This document shows, piece after piece, positions 17,586 to 25,644 of a DNA stretch of 64,000 nucleotides (the first letter of the stretch is position 1; each line of letters begins with the position of its first letter). Below the pieces are notes generated by a model. That model was not told where the DNA came from. It saw only the letters and a list, made by a program, of their open reading frames with translations, and ran no database searches. The DNA comes from Rhodospirillaceae bacterium (GTDB lineage Bacteria; Pseudomonadota; Alphaproteobacteria; UBA6615), in NCBI GenBank assembly GCA_018702955.1, contig JABJEK010000078.1:1-64000 (forward strand), read 5' to 3'. The position numbers and the translations under genes were made by a program.

Positions 17586-18362
17586 CTACGAAGATGCGAC
17601 GAGCTCTGTCGTCGCTTTGCGCTGTCGCCGCCTGAAGGTAACCATGCTGATCGGAATGGTGGCGATATAGATGAACATCACAACGGTGAGCGTCGCCCAT
17701 GGTGCCTCGATCGCGAAACCCACCACCAAGCAGAAGAGCAACAGTAACGGCAACACGTAACGTTGGGGAATTTGTCTGCCCTTTAACGAAAATGTCGGTA
17801 TACGGCTGACCATCAACAGCGCCGCACCGACGATGACGCTCCCGTTGAGCCAGACATTGTCGAAGGGTTCATTGGGAAACTGGAACTCGAGCAGCATCGG
17901 CACAAGAATGATTCCAGCCGAGGCCGGCGTCGGGGACCCGATGAAATAACAGTTTGCACCCGTTGCATCGGGTTCGCCGTCCCGCAAGATGTTAAACCGG
18001 GCAAGCCGAAGAGCCGCACACACGCAAAACAGCAGCGTCGGGACCCACCCGATGCCGCCCGCCGTATGCATCGTCCACGCGTAGACCATCACTGCCGGTG
18101 CGACGCCAAAGCTCACCAGATCGGCAAGGGAATCCAGTTCGGCGCCGAGTTTGCTGCCCGCGTTCAGCAGCCGGGCCATACCGCCATCGAGCATATCGAG
18201 CACACCGGCCAGCAATATCGCCACCAGGGCCTCTTCGAACTGATCGTTGAATGCAAAGCGAACCGCCGTCGCACCCGCGCACAAATTCAGTAACGTCAGG
18301 AGATTCGGGATCATCCGGGTGAGCGGTTGATATTTGGGTGTCTGCGGCTGTCCAGTTGTCAC
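17586..18362 (-). CDS. pssA: CDP-diacylglycerol--serine O-phosphatidyltransferase
   Basis: This integral membrane enzyme (258 residues) makes phosphatidylserine from CDP-diacylglycerol and serine. The CDP-alcohol phosphatidyltransferase motif is intact: DMLDGGMAR followed by GAELDSLAD, giving the D-x2-D-G-x2-A-R-x8-G-x3-D-x3-D pattern. About seven hydrophobic segments follow. Translation starts at a GTG whose last bases form the TGA of psd (GTGA, 4-bp overlap), so the two genes are translationally coupled. They catalyse consecutive steps to phosphatidylethanolamine. Confidence 0.95.
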   Translation of the reverse strand: MTTGQPQTPKYQPLTRMIPNLLTLLNLCAGATAVRFAFNDQFEEALVAILLAGVLDMLDGGMARLLNAGSKLGAELDSLADLVSFGVAPAVMVYAWTMHTAGGIGWVPTLLFCVCAALRLARFNILRDGEPDATGANCYFIGSPTPASAGIILVPMLLEFQFPNEPFDNVWLNGSVIVGAALLMVSRIPTFSLKGRQIPQRYVLPLLLLFCLVVGFAIEAPWATLTVVMFIYIATIPISMVTFRRRQRKATTELVASS

Positions 18363-19045
18363 GCTATCGGATCCCCGGTTGTGGTGCTGCCAACACCGAG
18401 ATTGGCCAGCACCGTCTCGCCGGCTGTTACATGTTGCCCCTCGGCCACCAGCGGCTCGATCCCCGGTGGCAGGTAGACATCGAGGCGGCTGCCGAAGCGG
18501 ATGATGCCGTAGCGTTCGCCATGGACCACCTGCTGACCTTCTGCGAGATCGCACTTGATGCGCCGCGCAACCAGGCCGGCTATTTGCACGACGGCAATAT
18601 CAATCTCGCCGCCATCCGGCCCTGTGGTGCGAATTTGGGCGGCCATGCGTTCGTTATGTTCACTCGCCTTGTCAAACGAGGCATTGAAAAACCGCCCCGG
18701 TCGATAGGCAAGCCCTACGACCGTTCCGTCGCACGGTACCCTGTTCACATGCACGTTGAAGACATTCATGAAGATGCTGATGCGGGTGAGCGGCGTGTCA
18801 CCCATGCCGAGTTCCGGCGGCGGCGGTGCCACGGCGCTTGGGAGCACCCTGCCGTCAGCCGGGCTGATGACAAGTCCCGCACCGGCGGGTGTGGCGCGTT
18901 CCGGATCACGGAAAAACCAGATGCACCAGACCGACAGCGGCACACCTATCCAGCCGAACGGTCCAGTCAGCAGGAACAAGATCGCGGTCAGGCCAACGAA
19001 TATGCCAATCGCCGGCCACCCTTCGCGGTGGATGGGAATTCTCAC
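18359..19045 (-). CDS. psd: Phosphatidylserine decarboxylase, short (type II) form
   Basis: The 228-residue enzyme decarboxylates phosphatidylserine to phosphatidylethanolamine. The N-terminus has two hydrophobic segments ([32 protein letters not shown]) followed by [19 protein letters not shown]. The autocatalytic processing site is the G-S of [12 protein letters not shown], where serine becomes the pyruvoyl group. It is the first gene of the psd-pssA pair and overlaps pssA by 4 bp. Its length is typical of the short alphaproteobacterial form. Confidence 0.95.
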   Translation of the reverse strand: MRIPIHREGWPAIGIFVGLTAILFLLTGPFGWIGVPLSVWCIWFFRDPERATPAGAGLVISPADGRVLPSAVAPPPPELGMGDTPLTRISIFMNVFNVHVNRVPCDGTVVGLAYRPGRFFNASFDKASEHNERMAAQIRTTGPDGGEIDIAVVQIAGLVARRIKCDLAEGQQVVHGERYGIIRFGSRLDVYLPPGIEPLVAEGQHVTAGETVLANLGVGSTTTGDPIA

Positions 19046-19160
19046 GCAATGTTCCTAAATTCTGTCCGGGACGCCGGACGCAGGTGAATGCTGTTCGATG
19101 TTGGCCGAGTTGTATGACGCCCGATTGGGGGAGTCCATGAGCCTCATCCCGTCGCGCGCT

Positions 19161-19195
19161 AAAACAGAAAGGGCGTCTCCTCTGCGAGACGCCCT
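19161..19195 (-). terminator. Rho-independent terminator after the tRNA-Leu pair
   Basis: A perfect 10-bp stem (AGGGCGTCTC / GAGACGCCCT) is followed on the minus strand by a T-rich tract (TTTCTGTTTT). It lies about 20 bp after the tRNA-Leu(CAG) 3' end. Confidence 0.85.
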
Positions 19196-19213
19196 GTCGG
19201 TGAGGCTTTCGGG

Positions 19214-19300
19214 TGGTGCGGCAGAGAGGACTTGAACCTCCACGACCTTGCGATCACTAGCACCTGAAGCTAGCGCGTCTACCAATTCCGCCACTGCCGC
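19214..19300 (-). tRNA. tRNA-Leu (anticodon CAG)
   Basis: The 87-nt gene reads GCGGCAG at the 5' acceptor and pairs with CTGCCGC before A-CCA, which is encoded. The anticodon arm is CTAGC-TTCAGGT-GCTAG, giving anticodon CAG. It has a class II variable arm and the GTTCAAGTC T-loop. It follows tRNA-Leu(GAG) by 27 bp and is presumably cotranscribed with it. Confidence 0.97.
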
Positions 19301-19327
19301 GTGACCCGATGTCTTTTTTCCCGAATA

Positions 19328-19414
19328 TGGTGCGGCAGAGAGGACTTGAACCTCCACGGGCTTGCGCCCACAACGCCCTCAACGTTGCGCGTCTACCAAT
19401 TCCGCCACTGCCGC
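19328..19414 (-). tRNA. tRNA-Leu (anticodon GAG)
   Basis: This 87-nt class II tRNA has the same acceptor, D and T arms as its neighbour. The anticodon arm is CAACG-TTGAGGG-CGTTG, so the anticodon is GAG. CCA is encoded. The near identity outside the anticodon and variable arms suggests the two genes arose by duplication or gene conversion. Confidence 0.97.
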
Positions 19415-19432
19415 TCCGTTCGGAAGCGCGAT

Positions 19433-19461
19433 TTCTTACCCGAACGCCACCGGTGTGGCAA
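19433..19461 (-). promoter_or_regulatory. Candidate sigma70-type promoter for the tRNA-Leu pair
   Basis: On the minus strand TTGCCA (19461-19456) is separated by exactly 17 bases from TAAGAA (19438-19433), about 19 bases before the tRNA 5' end. The -35 matches consensus at 5 of 6 positions; the -10 is weak. Confidence 0.4.
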
Positions 19462-19551
19462 CCACCGCAAGACGGAATTCTTGCCGGGTTGCCCGAATGC
19501 ATCGACTAGGCGCATTATCTAAAAAAAAGCCATACGCGTTGGGAGGCACTT

Positions 19552-20415
19552 ATGGCGTTCAGCTCAATTTTGGTACCGCTCGAAGAGAGCGAAATATTGG
19601 CGTCCGTTTTGGCGACGGCCCTCGTTTTCGCCAAACGTTACGACAGCTATATCGAGGGCTTGTGTATTCGCCCCACCCTGGCCGGCGCCGTCGCTGTCGG
19701 ATTTGAGGGCGGTGCGGCGGCACTTTCGGGCACCGAAGAACAGTTCGAGCAGGAACAGCGCATGCGCGCAGATCGTCTGCAGGCAGTGTTCCAGGCATTC
19801 GTCGCCGAGAACAACATTCCCGAGGCTCAGGGCAATACCACCAAGCTGTGCGCCAGCTGGGTCGAGGACGAGGCATCGGGGATCGGCATATTCGGGCAAC
19901 GCGCCCGGGTTTTCGATCTGACCGTCGTCGGACGCCCCATGCCGGGTGCCATGACACCGGCGATGAACACGCTGGAAACGGTGCTCTTTGAATCCGGACG
20001 TCCGGTTCTCATCGCGCCGCCGACGATCCCCCAGGATATCGGCCGTCACATAGTGATCGCCTGGAATGGCGGGACAGAGACCGCCCGCGCGATCGCGTTT
20101 GCCAAGCCGGTCTTGCGCGAAGCAGATCGGATCACCGTGCTGTCGGTCGAAGGCGGCATGGTACCGGGCCCAAGCGCGCAAGATGTGAAGGTCAACCTGC
20201 TGCGCGACGATGTTGCGGTGGACGTGCGTGAAGTTCCCGGGCGGCGCTCCGCGGCGGATGCGGGAGATATCATCCTGTCCGAGACGATGGAGGTCGGTGG
20301 CGACCTGCTCATCAAGGGCGGCTATACCCAGAGTCGTTTGCGGCAGATGATCTTTGGTGGCGCGACCAGCCAGATTCTCGCTAATGCGGAAATTCCGGTG
20401 CTGATGGCCCATTAG
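19552..20415 (+). CDS. Universal stress protein, two tandem Usp domains
   Basis: The 287-residue protein has two UspA-like halves. The first starts FSSILVPLEESEILASVLATALVFAKRY and ends SGRPVLIAPP. The second starts GRHIVIAWNGGTETARAIAFAKPVL and ends in the nucleotide-binding-like loop KGGYTQSRLRQMIFGGATSQIL followed by IPVLMAH. The start ATG has a strong GGGAGG site. The gene is monocistronic. Usp proteins act in stress survival; ATP binding by the second domain is plausible but unproven. Confidence 0.88.
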   Translation: MAFSSILVPLEESEILASVLATALVFAKRYDSYIEGLCIRPTLAGAVAVGFEGGAAALSGTEEQFEQEQRMRADRLQAVFQAFVAENNIPEAQGNTTKLCASWVEDEASGIGIFGQRARVFDLTVVGRPMPGAMTPAMNTLETVLFESGRPVLIAPPTIPQDIGRHIVIAWNGGTETARAIAFAKPVLREADRITVLSVEGGMVPGPSAQDVKVNLLRDDVAVDVREVPGRRSAADAGDIILSETMEVGGDLLIKGGYTQSRLRQMIFGGATSQILANAEIPVLMAH

Positions 20416-20435
20416 GGGCGCTCGGTATCGGCCGG

Positions 20436-20795
20436 TTAGGCTCTCTGCCCCGTGAGTTGGCGCTCGAGCGCGACGACAAGCTGACCGACGGCCGTGCGCA
20501 GCGCGCGAAACCTTCGTTCCGCCCGATCCAGCCGATCACTAAGCAAGGGCACGTCGTCGGGCATTGATAGTGTGGAAGTTGCCTGTGTGCCGCCGCGCTG
20601 ATCCACAAGCCGTTCGAGTGATGCCTGCATCTGCTGGCGCAACACCTGTTCGCGCTCCTGAAGCTGCAGCAGCAAATCGATGCGGTCGTTCAGTCGCTTC
20701 TGCTCGGAGAGCAAGCGGTTGAGCTCTACCCGTTGCAGTTCAACGACCGTTGCAAGTTCGCCGGGCGACAAATCCTCGATGACGCTGTCGCTCAT
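20436..20795 (-). CDS. Hypothetical coiled-coil protein
   Basis: The 119-residue acidic protein has a nearly continuous amphipathic helix from about residue 10 to 75, rich in Leu, Glu, Gln and Arg (VELQRVELNRLLSEQKRLND, LLLQLQEREQVLRQQM). A second helix at the C-terminus contains AERRFRALRTAVGQLV. This predicts a coiled coil. The ATG at 20795 is preceded by GGGAGCTC. It lies downstream of the hydrolase gene on the same strand. No named family is recognised. Confidence 0.65.
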   Translation of the reverse strand: MSDSVIEDLSPGELATVVELQRVELNRLLSEQKRLNDRIDLLLQLQEREQVLRQQMQASLERLVDQRGGTQATSTLSMPDDVPLLSDRLDRAERRFRALRTAVGQLVVALERQLTGQRA

Positions 20796-20827
20796 ACTGG
20801 ATTGAGCTCCCTGTGCTCGAAGGCCGG

Positions 20828-21679
20828 TCAAACCTTTCCGAAGGCGATAATCTCCTCGGCGAGGACGTCCGGCTGTTCTTCGTGGACATAATGCCCACAC
20901 GCGTCGAGTCCCCGGCCCGTCAGCTTTGGCGCCACGGGTTCCCACATTTTCAGCACATCGAACGGTCCACCCATGCCGCCGCTGTTGCCCCACACGCAGT
21001 GCACGGCCTCTTCAATCAGGGCATCGGGGTTTTCCGCATCAAGCGCGGGGTTCTCGTCAAACATCGCCTTGTAATAGGCGAACCCGCCGCGCAACGCCCC
21101 GGGTTTGGAATAGGCGCGGACATATTCGTCGATCGCCTCGTCCATATGCTCGGCGTTGTGATATTTCGGCCGGAACATCGCTTGCAGGAACAATTTGATG
21201 TCATGCGCGACGAGCTGTTCGGGCATATCGGGGACGGCATTGAAGAAGTAATGCCAGGCGCCGCGCGCATAGGCGGGCGTGAAATTCGCGAAAATCTGGT
21301 CGTGGGGCACGATATCGACGATGCAGAGCCGGTCGAGCACGCCCGGCCGGTCGAGTGCATAACGCCGGGCCACCAGTCCGCCCCAGTCGGCACCCACGAG
21401 GTAGACGTTCTCCAGCCCAAGTGCCTCGCACAGGGCGTGGATGTCGTTCGCGACCGTGCGCATGTCGTAGCCGCCGGCTGGCTTGTCGGAATCGCCGAAC
21501 CCCCGCAAATCCGGGGCGATGCAGCGGTAGTGCGGCGCCAGTAACGGCAGCATCTTGCGCCATGAATAGGAGGTTTGGGGCCAGCCGTGCAGCAAAACCA
21601 TGGGTGGCCCCTCGCCGCAGGTCCGGTAATGCAGCGTCATGCCGTTCGCCTTTACGGTACCGCGCTCGATGTCCGACAT
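20828..21679 (-). CDS. Alpha/beta hydrolase, epoxide hydrolase/haloacetate dehalogenase type
   Basis: This 283-residue hydrolase has the oxyanion segment LLHGWPQTSYSWR and DLRGFGDSDKP. Its nucleophile elbow is GADWGG, in which aspartate replaces the usual serine. An aspartate nucleophile marks epoxide hydrolases and haloacid dehalogenases rather than esterases. The catalytic histidine is in DACGHYVHEEQPD. The start ATG follows GAGGAGCC. The substrate cannot be predicted from sequence alone. Confidence 0.85.
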   Translation of the reverse strand: MSDIERGTVKANGMTLHYRTCGEGPPMVLLHGWPQTSYSWRKMLPLLAPHYRCIAPDLRGFGDSDKPAGGYDMRTVANDIHALCEALGLENVYLVGADWGGLVARRYALDRPGVLDRLCIVDIVPHDQIFANFTPAYARGAWHYFFNAVPDMPEQLVAHDIKLFLQAMFRPKYHNAEHMDEAIDEYVRAYSKPGALRGGFAYYKAMFDENPALDAENPDALIEEAVHCVWGNSGGMGGPFDVLKMWEPVAPKLTGRGLDACGHYVHEEQPDVLAEEIIAFGKV

Positions 21680-21783
21680 TTCCTGGCTCCTCGGCCGTTA
21701 CCCCCCGTGGCGGGCAATGTGTGCAAGAACTCGTGATCCGACCCTGATGGACGGTTTTCGATTCTTGGAGTACGATTTCCATT

Positions 21784-22554
21784 ATGCCGGGACACAGACA
21801 AGTCGAAACCCTCTTTCGCCAGTTGGATCTCGTGCCGCGAGTTGGCGAGCGCCGAGAAAGCGAACTTTGCGTGATGTCGCTGGTCGCGCTTCTGGCCGGC
21901 GAACGACACACGGATCGTCCCGCCACCGCCTGCCCGGTGATCGCGTCCTACGCCATAAAGATCAACGATACGCTCGATTGCGACACCCGCCAGGGGCTCA
22001 AACTGCTGGCGACCCGCATCATGGGCACCAATGACGGCCGGCACGCAGAGCGCGCCTGGCTTCTGGCGCGGGTCTGCGTCAACGAGGTCTTCGTTTACCT
22101 GATGGAAGACATCGGTGCGCCGGCAACGGTGATTGCGGACCTGCCACGGATGCCGCTTGAGATAGATAGTTCGTTTGATTTCAAACAATTGTCGAGTGAA
22201 CTTCAACTCGTTGGGCGGCATTACGGAATGGAACGGAGCCGGCTCGCGGACTTCCGTTATCTGCTGCGCGCGTGTAACCGTGGCAGCACGGAATTCGTCG
22301 CCAGTGCCGCCGCGGTCACGATCGTGGATTGCGCCCGACTTTCCGAAATTCCGCTTGAAGACAACCGGTACTGGGATATCGGCGTTGGTATGTTCGACCG
22401 TTTGTGTGATGTCGGGCTTAATGAACGTGTGCCGGGCCGGGTCATGGAAGAAAGTTTGATGACCATGGGGGCCCAGGCGCGCGCCGAGTTCGCCTTCAAG
22501 CCATTGCTGGTCTGGCTGGTAAATGGCCTGCGAAAGCTTCCGAAACCCGCCTGA
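21784..22554 (+). CDS. Conserved hypothetical protein, unknown function
   Basis: The 256-residue protein shows no signal peptide or membrane span. Notable is LVALLAGERHTDRPATACPVIASYAIKIND followed by LKLLATRIMGTNDG. This has the shape of an AGE-x4-P-x4-C-P-V-I motif with a conserved G-T after it, which I have seen in uncharacterised proteins but cannot assign. Codon usage matches the neighbours. A 332-codon opposite-strand frame covers the same DNA but is His/Arg-rich and looks like a shadow. Confidence 0.7.
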   Translation: MPGHRQVETLFRQLDLVPRVGERRESELCVMSLVALLAGERHTDRPATACPVIASYAIKINDTLDCDTRQGLKLLATRIMGTNDGRHAERAWLLARVCVNEVFVYLMEDIGAPATVIADLPRMPLEIDSSFDFKQLSSELQLVGRHYGMERSRLADFRYLLRACNRGSTEFVASAAAVTIVDCARLSEIPLEDNRYWDIGVGMFDRLCDVGLNERVPGRVMEESLMTMGAQARAEFAFKPLLVWLVNGLRKLPKPA

Positions 22555-22667
22555 ATCAGGCATTTTGTGATTATGACGTTTGTGGGGCGCCGTCTGCGCT
22601 TCCATTGACACCTGCCCCGCACGCCCCAACGTGCAGGGAGCGGTATTCACGAATGCGGGAGTGATTC

Positions 22668-23366
22668 ATGGGTCCAGTAGAAACTATTGCGCTGACCATG
22701 GGGGTGGCCTGGGCCAGCGGGATCAATCTCTACGCCGCGATCCTGACCCTTGGCCTGATGAACGCCACGGGAAATATGGATTTGCCGCCGGACCTTGAGG
22801 TCCTGTCCAACCCGCTGGTTATCGGAGCTGCCGGGATCATGTTCTTGGCGGAGTTCTTTGCAGACAAGGTTCCGGGCGTGGATTCGGGCTGGGACACCAT
22901 ACAAACATTCATCCGGATTCCGGCCGGCGCGATCCTGGCGGCAGGCGCGGTCGGTGATGTCGGTGCCGGCGCAGAACTCGCAGCGGCGATTGCCGGCGGA
23001 TCACTCGCGGGCGCTTCTCATTTCACGAAGGCCGGAGCCCGGCTTGCCATCAACACCTCGCCCGAGCCCGTGTCCAACTGGACCGCCTCGATCCTCGAGG
23101 ATATTGCGGTGATCGCGGGCCTCTGGGCCGCGCTCAATCATCCGATTGTATTCCTGATCCTGCTCGGCCTGTTCATCCTGTTGATGATCTGGCTGTTGCC
23201 GAAGATTTTCCGGGCCATCCGGGCGGTCTATCGCAAGCTCCGGTCCATGTTCGGCGGCGCCCCTCCCGAATCCGTAGCCGCAACGGGAGCCCCGGCCAGC
23301 GGGACCGACGTGACGGCCGACGAGGGCTTTTCGTTAAGCTTGAAAGATGATCAGGCCAAGGACTAG
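22668..23366 (+). CDS. DUF4126 membrane protein
   Basis: The 232-residue protein has the DUF4126 pattern: LTMGVAWASGINLYAAILTLGLM at the N-terminus, FLAEFFADKVPGVDSGWDTIQTFIRIPAGA in the middle, and VIAGLWAALNHPIVFLILLGLFILLMIWLLPK. It has about four membrane spans and a soluble C-terminal tail. The family's role is unknown. Its stop codon shares the CTAG palindrome with the stop of the convergent racemase-like gene. Confidence 0.88.
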   Translation: MGPVETIALTMGVAWASGINLYAAILTLGLMNATGNMDLPPDLEVLSNPLVIGAAGIMFLAEFFADKVPGVDSGWDTIQTFIRIPAGAILAAGAVGDVGAGAELAAAIAGGSLAGASHFTKAGARLAINTSPEPVSNWTASILEDIAVIAGLWAALNHPIVFLILLGLFILLMIWLLPKIFRAIRAVYRKLRSMFGGAPPESVAATGAPASGTDVTADEGFSLSLKDDQAKD

Positions 23367-24025
23367 CCGGCCAGCAGTTCGCGCATTTTCGCAACCGCGG
23401 CACCCGGTGAGTTCAAAACCGGGATATTCGTGACGGCAGCGACCGCCGGTACGGCGCGGGCCAGCGTAAACTGGGCCAAAACAATTACATCTGCGCCGCG
23501 TATTTCAGCGGCGGTCTCCGCAACCAGACGATCATGGGTATCGCCGTCGCCGGCCGCCATCGCGTCAAAGGCCCCGTCGACCATATAAGGGGTCAGGGTG
23601 ATGTCGCGCCCGGCCGCGCGGGCCATCTCTTCGATCTCGGCCGATATCGACGTGATGGTTGGCCCGACCGTCGCCAGGACAGCGATGTGGTCGCCGGTCT
23701 TCAAGGCTGCTTCGATCATCGCGTCATTCGGCTTGAGCATTGGGATTTCGAACGCCTCGATGCAGGCATCAATGCATTCACGGAAGGCGGAGCAGGAATA
23801 CAGGATGCCGTCGGCGCTCCGGCCGACCGCATATTCGGACAACCGATGAAATGCGTCATACATCTCTGGCACCACGCCGCCGGTCTCGCGGACCCATTCG
23901 AACAGCCCGTCTTCGAGGAGGTTGCTGATCCGTGCTTCGGGCCAGTCGCGCTCGAAGGCCGTCACGGCGGCGTTCATTGCGTCCTTGTGGACGTGAAACA
24001 GGACGATATTGGGGGATCGGGACAT
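23363..24025 (-). CDS. Aspartate/glutamate racemase-family protein
   Basis: The 220-residue protein fits the Asp/Glu/hydantoin racemase superfamily: IVLFHVHKDAMNAAVTAFERDWP, a first catalytic-type cysteine in ILYSCSAFREC, IAVLATVGPTI, and ADVIVLAQFTLARAVPAVA. At the second half position, where the racemases have Cys, the loop is A-Q-F-T. A single active-site cysteine would suit a decarboxylase or maleate-isomerase-like variant rather than a racemase. The ATG at 24025 follows AGGTGAGG. The precise reaction is unknown. Confidence 0.75.
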   Translation of the reverse strand: MSRSPNIVLFHVHKDAMNAAVTAFERDWPEARISNLLEDGLFEWVRETGGVVPEMYDAFHRLSEYAVGRSADGILYSCSAFRECIDACIEAFEIPMLKPNDAMIEAALKTGDHIAVLATVGPTITSISAEIEEMARAAGRDITLTPYMVDGAFDAMAAGDGDTHDRLVAETAAEIRGADVIVLAQFTLARAVPAVAAVTNIPVLNSPGAAVAKMRELLAG

Positions 24026-24103
24026 GCGCGGCCTCACCTGCGGTTCAGCAAGGAGACTTCCGACAGAAGCATGGGGGAGTCAATCTTTCAGGCGGAAGTC
24101 CGG

Positions 24104-24772
24104 TCACCCGGCGTCGTGAACCAGTTGCAGATTCCGTATCGGACGCGCCGGGATGCCGACGACCGTATGCCGCTCGGGGACATCGGATGTCACAACAGCA
24201 CCCGCGCCGACAGTCGCGCCGGCACCAACATGAATCCCGGGCAAGAGTGTTGCATGGGCCCCGAGTAATGCTCGGGCGCCTAGAACAGATTCACCCGTCA
24301 TGCAGGCTCCCGGCGCCACATGGGCACCCTCGTCCACGCGCGCGCCATGTTCGACCACGGACGCTGTGTTGATCACGGCGGCACGCCCGATCACGGCCTC
24401 GGCGTTGACGGTCGCGTTGGGCATGACCAGTGCACCGGGGGCCATGACGGCGCTCGGTGAGACCACGGCTGACGGGTCGACCAGCACCGCGAGCGGTATG
24501 TCGTTGCGCCGGGCATCGTCGGCGAGTGCGAGCCGCCGCGTGTTGTCGCCGATGGCAATAAACAATGCCGTGTCGCGCGGCCAGTTCGCGAATAAATCGA
24601 TTTCACGCACCCCCAACAGCGCCACACCCAGAATGTCGGGAACGCCGTCGAATGCCGGGTCGCAAAAGCCGGTCACGGGCCAGCCGGCACGTCGTGCCAC
24701 ATCGGCGCAGACGCGGCCGTGGCCGCCCGCACCGGCGATGATGAGTGATGGTTCAGACGTGTTTTCGGGCAT
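24104..24772 (-). CDS. NeuD/PglD-type sugar O-acetyltransferase (hexapeptide repeat)
   Basis: The 222-residue protein has the PglD N-terminal nucleotide-sugar-binding fold (LIIAGAGGHGRVCADVARR, FIAIGDN). A left-handed beta-helix of hexapeptide repeats follows from about residue 105 to 205 (VVSPSAVMAPGALVMPNATV, GAHVAPGACMTGESVLGAR, GATVGAGAVVTSDVPE). The catalytic-type histidine is in SVVEHGARV. Such enzymes acetylate UDP-amino sugars or sialic acids. No glycan cluster is adjacent. The start at 24772 gives the best alignment with the family. Confidence 0.87.
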   Translation of the reverse strand: MPENTSEPSLIIAGAGGHGRVCADVARRAGWPVTGFCDPAFDGVPDILGVALLGVREIDLFANWPRDTALFIAIGDNTRRLALADDARRNDIPLAVLVDPSAVVSPSAVMAPGALVMPNATVNAEAVIGRAAVINTASVVEHGARVDEGAHVAPGACMTGESVLGARALLGAHATLLPGIHVGAGATVGAGAVVTSDVPERHTVVGIPARPIRNLQLVHDAG

Positions 24773-24850
24773 TGCGGGAGTATCGCCGGACGGGGTTAGG
24801 AATTGGTTAACCCTGTCGTCGCGACACCGGCTTTCGGGGTCGAATATGCT

Positions 24851-25270
24851 ATGAGAGTAGCCATGCACGCGATGATAGCGATCTCGGTTCTGATAACTGC
24901 CCGCCTGGTGGCCACCGCCACCGCGGATCCGGCAATTTCAGATGCGTCGGGACAATGGTTTTGCCAGCCCGATGATCCCGATCAACCGCAGATCCAGATT
25001 GATTTCACAGAGGATGCCTATCGCCGCTGCGATCAGCATATCTGCTCGATCTATGACCTCTCACCCGTCGAGCAAGCGGGTGACCATGTTCGGATCACAT
25101 TTGGTGGCGTCGGGGTGATGGAAGCGAGCCCGGACGGCGCGCGCTATGTCGAGACGGTCAAGGTTGGCGGCACCCGCATCATCAATCAGGGTTCTTGTAC
25201 GTTTCGCAGCCTCGATGATTTGCACCTCGAAAACACGCAAGCCGCAACGCCGGGGCGTGCAACACTGTGA
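24851..25270 (+). CDS. Hypothetical secreted protein with paired cysteines
   Basis: The 139-residue product has a signal peptide (residues 1-26, MRVAMHAMIAISVLITARLV with an ATA-type cleavage region). The mature part contains four cysteines (WFCQP, YRRCDQHIC, QGSCTF) that could form two disulfides. It overlaps the following VanZ gene by 4 bp (GTGA), so the two are coupled. No family is recognised. Confidence 0.65.
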   Translation: MRVAMHAMIAISVLITARLVATATADPAISDASGQWFCQPDDPDQPQIQIDFTEDAYRRCDQHICSIYDLSPVEQAGDHVRITFGGVGVMEASPDGARYVETVKVGGTRIINQGSCTFRSLDDLHLENTQAATPGRATL

Positions 25271-25644
25271 TTCGACTGCCCCACCGGGTGTTTGTCCTGG
25301 CATATATCGCGGCCATTCTGGCTGTGACGGTATTGTCGCTAATCCCTCAACCTCAGCTTGATGCGCCCGAAGGCACCGACAAGGCCCTGCATCTGTTGGC
25401 TTACGGCGTCATCGCAGGATGTGGCGGGTTGGGCTTCGCCACCTGGAAACGGCGTATTTTCGCTGGCGCCGTGGCGATCGGGATTGGAATTTTTCTGGAG
25501 TTCGCGCAAGACGCATGGGCGGGGCGAAACGGCAGCGCCGCCGACGCATTGTCAAACACGGCGGGCGTCATGCTCGGATTGATCGCGGCATATGCCGTGC
25601 TGAAGTTCTGGCAACGCCTCTACCCATCCGAAAACACCGGTTAA
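25267..25644 (+). CDS. VanZ-like family membrane protein
   Basis: The 125-residue protein shows the VanZ-like layout: VFVLAYIAAILAVTVLSLIP (first span), PEGTDKALHLLAYGVIAG (the conserved D-K-x2-H motif before the second span), then LEFAQDAWAGRNGSAADALSNTAGVMLG (the E-x2-Q...R-x2-S-x2-D-x3-N-x2-G motif). Function is unknown in this subgroup. The stop overlaps the stop of the convergent MFS gene by 4 bp. Confidence 0.85.
   Translation: MIRLPHRVFVLAYIAAILAVTVLSLIPQPQLDAPEGTDKALHLLAYGVIAGCGGLGFATWKRRIFAGAVAIGIGIFLEFAQDAWAGRNGSAADALSNTAGVMLGLIAAYAVLKFWQRLYPSENTG

Noticed and set aside
21652..22650. 332-codon minus-strand frame opposite the unknown gene at 21784-22554
   Set aside because: It overlaps the start of the neighbouring hydrolase, has a His/Arg-rich composition and lacks hydrophobic core segments. 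The plus-strand frame is more protein-like, though neither has a named family.
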